From assembly GCA_963281255.1 (NCBI GenBank), contig OY725489.1, positions 2,542,001 to 2,606,000 on the forward strand: a stretch of 64,000 bases of DNA. The letters run 5' to 3'. Both the position numbers and the translations under genes were made by a program. The stretch's first letter is position 1. Each line of letters starts with the position of its first letter. The notes beneath the pieces were generated by a model. The model ran no database searches and was not told where the DNA came from. It saw only the letters and a program-made list of their open reading frames with translations. This document shows positions 10,132 to 20,770 of this stretch, one piece after another. Source of the DNA: Aphrocallistes beatrix (lineage: Eukaryota; Porifera; Hexactinellida; Sceptrulophora; Aphrocallistidae).

Positions 10132-12031
10132 TTAAGGATACCGCCCTCGAAAAACTTGCCTGGGGTAGAAAAAACGGGAAAATATTTGAATTCTAATTTA
10201 ATTGTATTACTGAGCGGTCTACCATCTGATAGCACTAGTTGGACGGAGTTAACCCCCTAAAGTTTGGCGTTACCAAAAATTGAAAAATTATTGGAGGTTT
10301 TTGACTCATCTATCAATTAGTTTTTAACTTATTTGATAATTTTTTAATAATATGGACCTTAACATTGTTTTGGCACCTTTAGAGATTATATAACACAAAA
10401 ATTTAAAAGAATGGACAAATAAAATCCAAACAAAATAGCTCTATAACGGAGTTCATCTATATAATGCTCGGGAAATCACAAGTTTGATCTCAGATATTTA
10501 GCGATCAATGGGTCAGAAATAAAATTCTGATCGTTTCAAAAAAAATTTGTTCCTGAGATATCGCTTATTATAGATAAAGTTCGGGCATAATATCCCTCTA
10601 AGCTCCCGAATGAGGCCGAGGTCATATCATAAAAACTATTGTAGATATATAATATATTATATGCTTAAATAAAAGGATATATGCGGAAATATATAGGTTC
10701 CTCGAACATTCCTTTGTCAAAAAATAAATAATTCCCAACTTATCATTGATTTAATTGTAATACAAATTCTATGGAGAACTTTGAATCTATTAGAAAATGG
10801 CGAATGTAATCTTTAAATATGTGTCCAAATTCAGCTATTATGCTAAATAATAATACAATTGTCGTTAATAATGTGTACAGAAAAATTGGAGAACTTTTGA
10901 TAATTATTTTGAAAGTTCTGGCCTTGGACCTCGCAGATTCGGTCAAAAATCCCCATTTAGGGTCCAAAAAGAGATATCTCTCTATCTCTGTAAATATAAG
11001 TCCAAATTCTTAGTTCTCACTTCCTAATATACTTTTTATGAGTGTACATATATGATTCTTTGATAATAATTGCACTACACCCTATGGAATGTTAAGTTTT
11101 AGATTTTGTCATATGATGACGTAGCATTTTTCGAAAATCCTAACTTCGAAACTAAAAGTCGTAGACTTTCGCTCTAACTTTCAAATATACTTTTTGGAAC
11201 TTTTTTATTCATTCTGAACTGATAGATTATACTTCGCAGTGCCATGAATATGAAATATTTTTTACAATTATCTCAAAATATTCGACGTAAGGGGCCTCAA
11301 GGAAATTTGTTGATTTTCAGGGTACTTTTGCTATTTTTTGTATATTTGGTTCTAATATACGTAAATCAGCAGTATGAATGCGAATAATTGTCTGTGAATG
11401 CTTTTGTTTATTATTAATAACTCATTTTACATTCTTCTTAACACCTAAACTTAAAATCTCTATATCCCGGGACTTTAAAAACACAAAATTGACCGTCTTT
11501 ACGGAATTATTTCTCAAATTTGGTTTGAGATAGAAGTTTGAAAATTTCAAGAGTTGTTCCATATCATTAGGCGATGAACGTAGGACCACCATTTTTTTGA
11601 GATATTCTAACTCGGTGATTTTATTCCTGATTTCCCCAAAAAACAGACATTTTTGGCCCTTTTTGGCCCTTTTTTTTGGGACACCGCTAAAATTTACAAT
11701 TTTTGTCATTTTACCTTTCTTCTGGTCCTATGAATTTGCAAATATGGTAGACTATCTATGATTCAATTTTGGAAGCATTTGATTCCTTGGTATGTCCTAA
11801 ACAATTCCTTGAATGCCCAAATTTCTACCATTAAGATGTGCTAGCGGAAAACTAAAAAAACAGACTTTGAGACACTGTATCTCAAAAACTAGAAGTGAGA
11901 ATCAAAAACGGTTTGGAATGTGCCAGTATTTCTTGATGGAGATACCTCCCCACGCTTAACATCTCTTATAGCTCTACTTTCATCGTATGCTGTAAGCCAA
12001 ATAATATGTTTTTTGAGGGCGGTATCCTTAA
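10132..12031 (+). mobile_element. TTAA-flanked 1.9-kb non-autonomous element, copy 2
   Basis: TTAA at 10132..10135 and 12028..12031 with inner termini ggataccgccctcgaaaaa and its inverse (left and right). It matches copy 3 (16842..18791) along its full length in the same orientation, with small gaps. It carries no credible gene. The right TTAA also forms the first half of the target duplication of the hAT element that follows. Confidence 0.8.
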
Positions 12032-12204
12032 CGACCAGGGTTGCCATCTCCTCAGTCATAAAAAAAAGGACACTCAGGGATAGATCGAAGATTTAGAAAA
12101 ACCATGTAAAGAGAGAGCGTAGCGAACGACAATAATGGCTGTCTGGGTGCTAGCACCCCAAGGAATTGTTTTGAATGTTTTTAGTGTGCTTCTATATCAT
12201 GATA

Positions 12205-12310
12205 TTGGATCTATGATCCAATATATGTTATATTAGCACAGTTCTAAAATGAGTGCTGGTGTCGGGCCGTATGTGGTGTACAGACCTGAGTTTGAGAGAT
12301 ATCCGTTTGA
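12205..12310 (+). repeat. dispersed ~100-bp repeat with perfect hairpin
   Basis: Contains attggatctatgatccaat, an 8-bp perfect stem with a 3-base loop, followed by 'agcacagttctaaaatgagtg' (first 20 bases shared) and 'acagacctgagttt'. A second copy is at 55945..56045. It could be the end of a small transposon embedded in the hAT flank; the family is unknown to me. Confidence 0.55.
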
Positions 12311-12525
12311 ATTTTTTTAAATCTTAAAGTGTTCAGTATGGAAGCACACTCCCGGCCCGTCTGTGAGGGTTTTTTTTTGAATATCGATCTACAGCTATAT
12401 TTTCCCCACGCATGAATCATTCTATATTTTTTTACTATTTGAAATACAAGAATATAGGATTTTATTAGTATACAATATGTGGAAATTTGAGTAATCAATG
12501 TTATACCACGAGGTAATTACCAGTA

Positions 12526-14382
12526 TTAATAGTACTTCTCTTTTGAACATATCTTTCTCAATACGACCTCATCATTGATGAGCTTCGAATACATTTCTTT
12601 GCAGGTCATATCAAAGTTCACCAAAACCTTAAGAATTGAACCAACTGTATTAATTTCCAATTTGTTTCGATCGTCTGTCCATTGTACTTTAGATAGACTA
12701 AATACACGTTCACAGCTTGCATTAGAAGCAGGAATTGCAAATATGGCAGAGACCAGTTTTCTAATACAAGGAAAATTACATTTGGTCATCACAGCCCAAA
12801 CTTCATCGATGGCCAAGGTTCCTACAAGTTCAGATGACAAATCAGGAAAGAGTCGTTTAAGGTTGCACACTTCTTCAAATAAATCATCATCCAATACAAT
12901 TTCTGGACAAAGTGACTTCGCAGATTCTTTTAATGTTTCGTATTCGATTAATTTAGCATCTTCTAATAACAACCAATCTAAATTTTGGGGCAATTGGTCA
13001 AGGTGTAGCCATTTATTTAGGTAATCTATGGATATTTTATAAAATTCCGAACACTCCAATTTGAATTTATTTATTTCATGAGCATTATCAATTTTCTCTA
13101 ATTCAGCTTCAGTAGTAGACCCGAGGAATCCACTTTTACTTCTGTTCATGAGATTCAGCTTTAGTTTATTCATCACACGAATCATTTCAGGCAAACAGAG
13201 ATTGCTTCTTTGGAGTATCATATTGGTGTCATTGAACAATTTAAGAGTGCTATGTAAGAATAGAAAGTAACATTGGCTAAGATTCGCGTTAAAAAATGTT
13301 TCTAACATCCTTGGAACGAGCTCATTAGAAAGAAAATAAGACTTTATTGCTTCCCAGAGCATCAAAATCCTCTCAATCAAAGGATGAAGAGTAAGCCATC
13401 TCGTTTTTCCATGTGTGGGGAATTTCATGTAATGTATATCAATGAAATCGCAGAATTCAACCAAACCTTTGTATCGATTAATTACTCCACTACTTTCTCC
13501 TGAAAAATACCAAGCAATCTTTAGGGCAACTGACTCAACATCGACTGATAATGCCCGATCAGATGCAATTTGAGCTGATTTGTGAACAAGGTGTGATGGG
13601 CAACCTAAAGGAATTAATTTCGAATTATATTGTTTCAGCTTAGTAAATACGTTTTCACCCTGACATCGATTGACTCCACCAAAATTTACAGGAGCATTGT
13701 CAGCGCAAAAAGCGATCATGTTTTCCATATTCAATTCATTTTCGGAAACGATATTTAATATCATATCTGCAACATCTTTGGACTTTTCACTGTCTTGATT
13801 GACAAAATCCAATAATTTATTTTGAACTCCCTTATTATTGAAATAACGAACAATTATTGGGAATGTTTTTAATTCTGCATGATTTGATGCATCTGTAGAC
13901 AGGGAAAATATTGTTCCTGCCTTTAGTTCAATTAGGATGTCTTCAACACTAGCAGGGGCAAGCACTCCAGTGATGATAGCTTTAGTTTTTGTCCTAGCAG
14001 AATGAAAATTCTTCGCTATTTCAGAATCTGGAAAACACACCGATAAAAGGTGGGATGTACAATCCATTGACTTGAAAGAATGGTGATGTTTAATAGTATG
14101 AAATGCGCATGTTCCCTCTGCCGCAGCGATTTTCAAACTAACAGGTGAATATTTTTCTCTAAAATATGCTCCCAAAGGCTTAGATGAATCAAACAACAGT
14201 TTAGAAGCAGAATGTTTAGACGAATCGATATGATGCTTCACTGAAGAAATACCTCCAAAAGAAATATTGATGTCGACATTACAAATAGTGCAGTGCGCAA
14301 ATGTGCTGCCTTTAGTGCTGTGTATTATATATGAATAGGTTTCTGTGAGATCTTTACGAAAAACACATTTTCTTTTAGCCAT
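12526..14382 (-). CDS. hAT-family transposase, second type
   Basis: A 618-residue transposase from ATG at 14382 (MAKRKCVFRKDL). An open frame runs 50 codons further upstream, but it is the translated 'aaggac' repeat array (cysteine/phenylalanine-rich) and is not protein-like, so I chose the inner start. A BED-like finger is visible (C31-x2-C34, H51-x5-H57). The catalytic core shows FSLSTDASNH (D164) and AFCADNAPVNFGG (D228), then GCPSHLVHKSA and GKTRWLTLHP. The C-terminal dimerisation block has IPASNASCERVFSLSK. No stops interrupt it. It is unlike the 7445..9322 protein outside these motifs, so the two hAT elements belong to different families. Confidence in the hAT assignment is high; subfamily is not assigned. 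Confidence 0.92.
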   Translation of the reverse strand: MAKRKCVFRKDLTETYSYIIHSTKGSTFAHCTICNVDINISFGGISSVKHHIDSSKHSASKLLFDSSKPLGAYFREKYSPVSLKIAAAEGTCAFHTIKHHHSFKSMDCTSHLLSVCFPDSEIAKNFHSARTKTKAIITGVLAPASVEDILIELKAGTIFSLSTDASNHAELKTFPIIVRYFNNKGVQNKLLDFVNQDSEKSKDVADMILNIVSENELNMENMIAFCADNAPVNFGGVNRCQGENVFTKLKQYNSKLIPLGCPSHLVHKSAQIASDRALSVDVESVALKIAWYFSGESSGVINRYKGLVEFCDFIDIHYMKFPTHGKTRWLTLHPLIERILMLWEAIKSYFLSNELVPRMLETFFNANLSQCYFLFLHSTLKLFNDTNMILQRSNLCLPEMIRVMNKLKLNLMNRSKSGFLGSTTEAELEKIDNAHEINKFKLECSEFYKISIDYLNKWLHLDQLPQNLDWLLLEDAKLIEYETLKESAKSLCPEIVLDDDLFEEVCNLKRLFPDLSSELVGTLAIDEVWAVMTKCNFPCIRKLVSAIFAIPASNASCERVFSLSKVQWTDDRNKLEINTVGSILKVLVNFDMTCKEMYSKLINDEVVLRKICSKEKYY

Positions 14383-14770
14383 TATAGGATATAATCTACA
14401 AGTAAAACGTAAAAGGACAAGAATGAGTTTATAAGAACAAAAAGGACAAAAAGCGAAAAAAAGGACAATAAGGACAAAAAGCGAAAAAAAAGGACAAAAA
14501 GGACAGCATATTTTAAAAAGGACAGGTAACAAAAAAGTAGGACTGTCCTTTCTAAAAAAGGACGTATGGCAACCCTGTTAACGACATGGACTGGAATTGA
14601 TTATTTAAATATAATTATCTTTAGCAATGTGAACGTTGTGTATTAAAATTGAGCTTACATTCAGGATTAGTTGACTTAATACGAAGAATATTATATTTAT
14701 CACGAAACAAATTTCTGGTTCTGTTCAGATTTCATTAATGTAACCGTAGACAAATGATAATCCAGCGTAC

Positions 14771-14890
14771 TTAGTATAAAACAAGAAAGCGACGTATTGT
14801 TTCTCTAATATCCCCAAACGCCAACTGGGTAACTTTGCAGACACATAGTGTCCGCAAGCCGCGCAGCGCAAGCAAGCGAAGCACGCTTGA
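14771..14890 (+). mobile_element. HINE/Helitron-like 3' end fragment
   Basis: Carries the conserved 3' sequence 'gtccgcaagccgcgcagcg' followed by a terminal hairpin of the type caagcg-loop-cgcttg (here one stem base is changed). It has lost its 5' part. It abuts and appears to truncate a hAT MITE remnant at 14891..15012. Confidence 0.6.
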
Positions 14891-15012
14891 AGTATAATAA
14901 ATTGTCCAAAATGCCTCTATCCATACCCATCCCGAGTACACGCCCCTGTATTGCGGCACGCCACTAAATGGTATGAAGCAGTTGCGGCCCGAAGTAAATA
15001 TAGTTGGACAGC
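14891..15012 (+). mobile_element. hAT-like MITE remnant, left end missing
   Basis: Matches the right ~115 bp of the complete element at 60943..61097, including 'gcagttgcggcccgaagtaa' and the terminus gttggacagccctg. The left terminus is replaced by the HINE 3' end, which shows which element came second. Confidence 0.7.
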
Positions 15013-15087
15013 CCTGGGCTAGATCATTGAAACATTGTAAGCATAAAATTTAGTATTTCTCATCATATTTTTCTATTCAAAATAATA

Positions 15088-15228
15088 AAAATGGACAAAT
15101 TTGGTGATTTTTCGTGCGATATCAATTATAACTTTAGGCCAGGTGTATTTAGGGATGTTATCTCCCTCCTGCGAACACAAAATTTCCGCCAGCCGCGCAG
15201 CGCAAACAAACGAACCGCGATTGTATAT
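15088..15228 (+). mobile_element. HINE/Helitron-like 3' end fragment (family B)
   Basis: Begins in the 'acaaatttggtgatttttcg' body segment of family B and ends at a decayed version of the 3' hairpin ('gcgcagcgcaaacaaacgaa'). The 5' part is absent. Confidence 0.6.
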
Positions 15229-16140
15229 CTATATATACCCGTTTATTTCGATAGTTTACCATTATACTAAAGTATAGTGTGCAAGCTAAAAAATCTTATG
15301 TTTAAATTTTAGTTAAAAACTTAAAGGAGTAAATTTTATCATTTACCTTACACCTTTTAAGATTACATCACCATATTTGGATTTCGATGACTGAACAAAA
15401 ACTTAATAATCAAGTTTTTTCATGCATTGTCCTTTTTTGTGTCCAGGGTAATTATTGTTTGTAAATATTAGGGAAGGAAATGTCTGAAAAATTATGTTTT
15501 ATGGGTTGTACAGCCCATCCAATCAAGATTGTAGATAATAGCAAAATTTTATTTCAATACTTGGTAAAGGAAGTCCTTTTCTTCGTGCTTATTTCAGAGT
15601 TCATATGTTTTGTCATTATATTTACAAGCGCGCTTCGTTTGCATGCGCTACGTGCGGCAGGCGGACCCCTTGTGTCCGCCGGAGGCGACCTGCGGGCGCC
15701 TGGGGTCACCATTATTGAGTTATATCGGAGATAAAATCTCTAAATACGTCTGTCTTACTGTTATAATCGATATCGCACGAAAAATCACCAAGTTTGTCAA
15801 TTTTTAAAATTTTGATGAGTAATGATGACATCATAACAAAGTGATGAGTCATCATTCTTTTGATGATAGTTGCATCATATTTGAGGTATGTTAGTATGCA
15901 CATTCTATTAAAATTTCAGCCTTCTATCTCCTATAATGGCAGAGTTATTCCCGAATAACTGTGTTGCTTAACTTTTAAAAATGTGATAATGACGTCATAA
16001 TTCCATGATGAGTCGACATTTTGCTCTGAACTCAGAACTTACTGGAGCCATAGCCAAAATACTCCCACATCCACGCCAAAAATCAGTTTTCTCCGTCCGG
16101 CAGTTTCTTCAATCAATTCGTTACAGATATATTATTTATA

Positions 16141-16800
16141 TATGTTATGCATAATTGTTCATTTAATACGACAATTATGCATAATTGTTCATCTAATGCG
16201 ACAAAGTCCTATGCTGAATGTTTTGATCCTGCATGGACAAATTTTCCATGGAATATTGGTCCGGGGGACCATTTTTTCACAGTTAACCCGATTTCTCCAA
16301 TTGAGGATGTATGTATTGTATCAAAAAATAGATAAGCTAAACATGTAGTATATCTAATCAGAATTCTAATTAGATAGTCGATTTTCGATATTACTGGTAA
16401 CATCTTCACCCAGAAGTTTTGGATCTAAATGAATTTTAACCTTCCCCTCCCTAAATCTTCCTATAAGGATTTATAAATCAATTTGAAGAGACTTGGTTGG
16501 TAAGGCAGTTTTCACTCATTTTGTGGAATGTATTTGACGAACACACACTGTCCTAGAACTAATAATAAACTAGAGGGATGGCATAATAAATTAAAAAGAA
16601 TGGCTCGAAAAGTGCAGTAAATATCTACGAAATTGTAAAAATATACACAATTGTTGCATTAGATGAACAATTTTGCATAATTGTCGCATTAGATGAACAA
16701 TTTTGCATAATTGTTGTGAAATGAACAAATATGCATAATTGTCGTATTAAATGAACAATTTTGCAAAATTGTCGACAATTATGCATAATTGTTGATTTCG
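16141..16800. repeat. foldback-like element with ~33-bp sub-repeats
   Basis: The left arm (16141..16205) holds about two units of 'gcataattgttcatctaatg'; the right arm (about 16635..16800) holds about five units in the opposite orientation ('cattagatgaacaattttgc'). A ~430-bp spacer separates them. Arms made of short tandem units in inverse orientation are the layout of Foldback-type transposons. Short reading frames here (repeats of MHNCS) are by-products of the repeats. Confidence 0.6.
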
Positions 16801-16841
16801 CAATTTGTCCTAACATATATATATACACACACACACACACA

Positions 16842-18791
16842 TTAAGGATACCGCCCTCGAAAAATCTTGACTGGCGTAAAAAAAAACTGCAAAATGTTTT
16901 ATTGCTAATTTTATTGTATTACTGATCGGTCCACCATCTGATAGCACTATTTGGACGGCATTTTTTTGTATTTTTTGCGAAATAACCCCCTAAAGTTTAG
17001 CGCTAATAATAAAATTGAAAATTATTAGATGATTTTGACTCATTTACCAGTTAGTTTTTGACTTATTTGATATTTTTTTAATGATATGAACCTTCTCATT
17101 GTATTAGCACCTTTGGAGATTATAAAACACAAATATTTAAAAGAATGGGCAAATAAAATCCCAACAAAATAGCTCTATAAGGGAGTTCATTTATATAATC
17201 CTCGGGAAATCGCAAGTTTGATCTCAGATATTTAGCGATCACTGGGTCATAAATAAAATTCTGATCATTTAAAAAAAAAATTTGTTCGGATCCGACCATT
17301 TGTTCTTGAGATATCGCATATTATAGGTAAAGTTCGACCATAATATCCCTCAAAGGTCCCGAAAGAGGCTGATGTCATATCTTAAAAACTATTGTAGATA
17401 TATAATATATTATATCCTTAAATAAAAGGATATATGCGAAAATATATAGGTTCCTCGAACATTCCTTTGTCAAAAAATAAATAATTCTCGACTTATCATT
17501 GATTTAATTGTAATACAAATTCTATGGAGAACTTTGAATCTATTAGAAAATGGCGAATCTAATCATTAAATATGTGTCCAAATTTAGCTATTATGCTAAA
17601 TAGTGAATACAATTGCCGTTAATAATATGTACAGAAAAATTGGAGAACTTTTGATAATTATTTTGAAAGTTCTGGCCTTGGACCTCGCAGATTCGGTCAA
17701 AAACCCCCATTTAGGGTCCAAAAAGAGATATCTCTCTATCTTTGTAAATACAAGTCCAAATTCTTAGTTCTCACTTCCTAATATACTTTTTATGAGTGTA
17801 CATATATGATTCTTTGATAATAATTGCACTACACCCTATGGAATGTTAAGTTTTAGATTTTTGTCATATGATGACGTAGCATTTTTCGAAAATCCTAACT
17901 TCGAAACTAAAAGTCGTAGACTTTCGCTCTAACTTCCTAATATACTTTTTGGAAGCTTTTTATTCATTCTAAACTGATAGATTATACTTCGCAGTGCCAG
18001 GAATATGAAATATTATCTACAATTATCTCAAAATATTCGGAGTTAGGGGCCTCAAGGAAATTTGTGGATTTTCAGGGTACTTTTGCTATTTTTGGTAAAT
18101 ATTTGGCTTTAATATACCTAAATCAGCAGTATGGATGCGAATAAATGTCTGTGGATGCTTATGTGTATTATTAATAACTCATTTTACATTCTTCTTAACA
18201 CCTAAACTTAAAATCTCTATATCTCGGGACTTTAAAATTTCAAAATTGACCGTCTTTACAGAATTATTTCTCAAATTTGGTTTGAGATAGAAGTTTGAAA
18301 ATTTCAAGAGTTGTTTCATATCATTAGGCGATGAACGTAGGACCACCATTTTTTGGATATATTCTAACTCGGTGATTTTATTCATGATTTCCACAAAAAA
18401 ACAGACATTTTTGGCCCTTTTTTGGCCCTTTTTTTTCGGACACCGATCAAATTTACAATATTTGTCATTTTAACTTTCTTCTGGTCCTATGAAGTTGCAA
18501 ATATGGTAGACTATCTATGATTCGATTTTGGAAGCGTTTGATTCCTTGGTATGTCCTAAACAATTCATTGAGTGCCTAAATTTCTACCATTAAGATGTGC
18601 TAGCGGAAAATTTAAAAAACAGACTTTGAGACACTGTATCTCAAAATCTAGAAATGAGAATCAAAAACGGTTTGGAATGTGCCAGTATTTCTTGATGGAG
18701 ATACCTCCCCACGCTTAACATCTCTTATAGCTCTACTTTCATCGTATGCTGTAATGCAAATCATATGTTTTTTCGAGGGCGGTATCCTTAA
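16842..18791 (+). mobile_element. TTAA-flanked 1.9-kb non-autonomous element, copy 3
   Basis: TTAA at both borders with the same termini as copies 1 and 2, and colinear with copy 2. Its target is known: the HINE 5' segment 'cgattaatgtg', which is intact at 37864..37874, so the TTAA was duplicated on insertion. This is the best proof in the window that the family makes TTAA target duplications. No gene is carried. Confidence 0.85.
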
Positions 18792-19416
18792 TCGAGTTTT
18801 AATAGTAAGGATTGTTGCCACCCTAAATACCCCCCCCCCAATAATATATTTCAACATCCGCTTCCACACATTCAATTTTTGCTGTATTTAGTACATTAAT
18901 ATATTCAACCTTTCATTAATTTAGTCTATCCCTTTTTTTATTTGTGACATTATGGCTGAAAAAAATCGAATTGTATCCTCTCCTAAACGGAGGAGGATTA
19001 GTGTTGATTCAGAAGAATATAACTCTGGTGAAGACTCAATTAATTCTGAATTTATTCAATCAGAGTATAATTCTTCAGTTAGTTCAGAAGATTCCCAAGA
19101 TACTATGTCTAGTATTGATTCTGTGGGTTCAGAAATGGACAACACAAATGAGGATACTTCTCATATCTTTTTGGGTAAAGATAAAACTAAATGGTTTGAT
19201 TATTATGATACCTCGAATTTCCGTTCATTTGTGCAGTTCGAACCTAAGATAAAAGATAACTCTTGTGATCATTGTGACACACCATTAGGTAATTGCCCAA
19301 ATCATTAGTTGTTTTTCCAGATGTATTGCATGGGATGCGGTCCCAGGATTCTAAAAAAGGGGGATCCATTTTTTACAATGTTCCAGAATTTGCTCTAATT
19401 TCTGAAGATAAATGAT

Positions 19417-19619
19417 TACAGGGTCGTTTATTACATCAGAGTTGTTTATTATGAACCCGTTTAATAACATTATTTTATTATGAACTGTATGTAACCACTT
19501 GATCCCATTTCATTTTAAATTGGATTTATATTGAATCAAGTTTGCTTAATATGAAATATCTCAATTATGAACGGATTCTTTGGTCCCCTGGTTGTTCACA
19601 ATAAAGGACCCTGACTGTA
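19417..19619. mobile_element. pogo/Tigger-like MITE (same family as 238..425)
   Basis: Starts tacagggtcgtttatta and ends ggaccctgactgta, with TA borders. Lies within the interval that splits the piggyBac gene. Confidence 0.65.
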
Positions 19620-20015
19620 CTTTGATACTATAAAATAAATGCTATTTTATGTATACCTATTCATATAACGTGCAACAGGAAAACAGTCTTCTTTTTTTCC
19701 TATGAATTTAATTATTTTATATGATTCATGTTCATCTGCGCTAGCTCATAAAGCAGGTCTTGTCCAATCATGGTATGAAGGTAGGTTTTCACCCTGCGTA
19801 GGTACGAGAAAGGTACATCCAATTTTTGTTAAGGTTAGAATGTTCAGAAAAATATAATCTACTTGAGATACCCCAAAGGTTTATGGATAATTCATTGAAT
19901 CCCTTGGAATTCCAGTAGTGCTTCTATTCCTTCACTTTAGATCTAAGCCAAGGACTAAATGGCAGGTCTGGTTCTCAAAACATTATTCCAATTACAACAG
20001 ATTCTAAGTCAACAA

Positions 20016-20770
20016 TCTTATATATTAAAACGCTAAGATTTTTTGTTTGTTTGTCCGAATTGATTGAAGAATTGGCAAGTCATAGAGATGTTAACATTGG
20101 CAAGTAGGTGTCAAATGATATAGCTACGATTATGTTCTGAGATCTAAGCGAAATTTTCACATCTCTGCAAAAAAATGGAAAACAAATTTTCACACCTTTT
20201 CTATACAAAATAAATTACTACACTATCACAATAGAAACCATTGTACGACACTACAATATATCTTCTTTGTTATTAATACTTCAAAACCACGACTTATGTT
20301 TGATATCTTAAATGTATTATAGTGTATACTAGCAATAAAAAAGATTTGTTTACTTTTTTTTACATTAGATACATAAAGTAAACAAATCTCAAAAATAGGC
20401 CAGAGACTAGCTTCCTACGGTTGACATGGGTTTTTTAGGGGTGTAGATTTCGAATATCATATTTTCAGATCGATATGATAAATTATTTGTTAAATTTTGT
20501 TTCCTATAGATACATAAAGTAAACAAATCTCAAAAATATGCTAGAGACTAGTTCCCAATGGTTGACATGGGGTTTTTAGTATTGTAGATTTCGAATATTA
20601 TATCTACGGGTCCATATGAGAAATTTTTCGTTAACCTTTTTTACAATATTTAAATGATCTAAAAAAAATCCTAATTAGGCTAGATTGAGTAACTTCAGTC
20701 ACCCGCAGGGCGATTCTGCGGACCCGCATTGTCCGCACGCCTCGCAACACAAGCGAGCGAAGTGCGATTG
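20016..20770 (+). mobile_element. HINE family A element
   Basis: 5' end tcttatatattaaaacgcta, then a T-rich tract and 'gtccgaattgattgaagaat'. The middle holds two to three tandem units of about 140 bp, each with 'agatacataaagtaaac' and 'gtagatttcgaat'. The 3' end has the shared 'cgcagggcgattctgcgga' stretch and a decayed terminal hairpin. Immediately downstream (20786..20815) is an isolated family B 5' end in reverse orientation. No ORF. Confidence 0.65.

Larger units (their letters stand above)
12036..14577 (-). mobile_element. hAT transposon 2, apparently complete
   Basis: Termini cagggttgccat and atggcaaccctg are inverted repeats, flanked by the exact 8-bp duplication ttaacgac (12028..12035 and 14578..14585). 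The element is 2542 bp. Both sub-terminal regions hold A-rich repeats around 'aaaaaggac' (for example 12059..12075 and 14405..14570), likely binding sites. One intact transposase gene is read on the minus strand. About 490 bp lie downstream of the gene and include the dispersed repeat at 12205..12310. Insertion was at the right border of TTAA element copy 2, so it is later than that element. Confidence 0.9.
15625..18812 (-). mobile_element. HINE family B element interrupted by two insertions
   Basis: Read on the minus strand, it starts near 18812 with tccttac-tattaaaactcgа-type 5' sequence, passes an AC/AT microsatellite (16805..16841) and a body with 'gaagaaactgccgg' and 'tcatggaattatgacgtca', and ends with the 3' hairpin at 15625. 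The same order is uninterrupted at 37845..38434. The TTAA element 16842..18791 lies exactly within 'cgattaatgtg' of the 5' end, and the foldback repeat 16141..16800 lies in the microsatellite zone. The family resembles Drosophila DINE-1/HINE elements: no terminal inverted repeats, 5' microsatellite, 3' hairpin, no ORF. Confidence 0.65.

Noticed and set aside
10743-11709. Possible genes within TTAA element copy 2
   Set aside because: The short frames are not preserved in copy 3 or copy 1 and have no motif.
12575-13024. 149-codon plus-strand frame
   Set aside because: Antisense to the well-supported hAT transposase at 12526..14382.
14383-14532. 50-residue N-terminal extension of the hAT transposase with cysteine/phenylalanine-rich character
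   Set aside because: It is the translated terminal 'aaggac' repeat of the element; the BED-like finger starts properly after the inner ATG at 14382.
16142-16348. Overlapping frames with repeated MHNCS/RQLCIIVHL motifs as a small repeat protein
   Set aside because: Two overlapping frames give similar repeats because the DNA itself consists of tandem 33-bp units.
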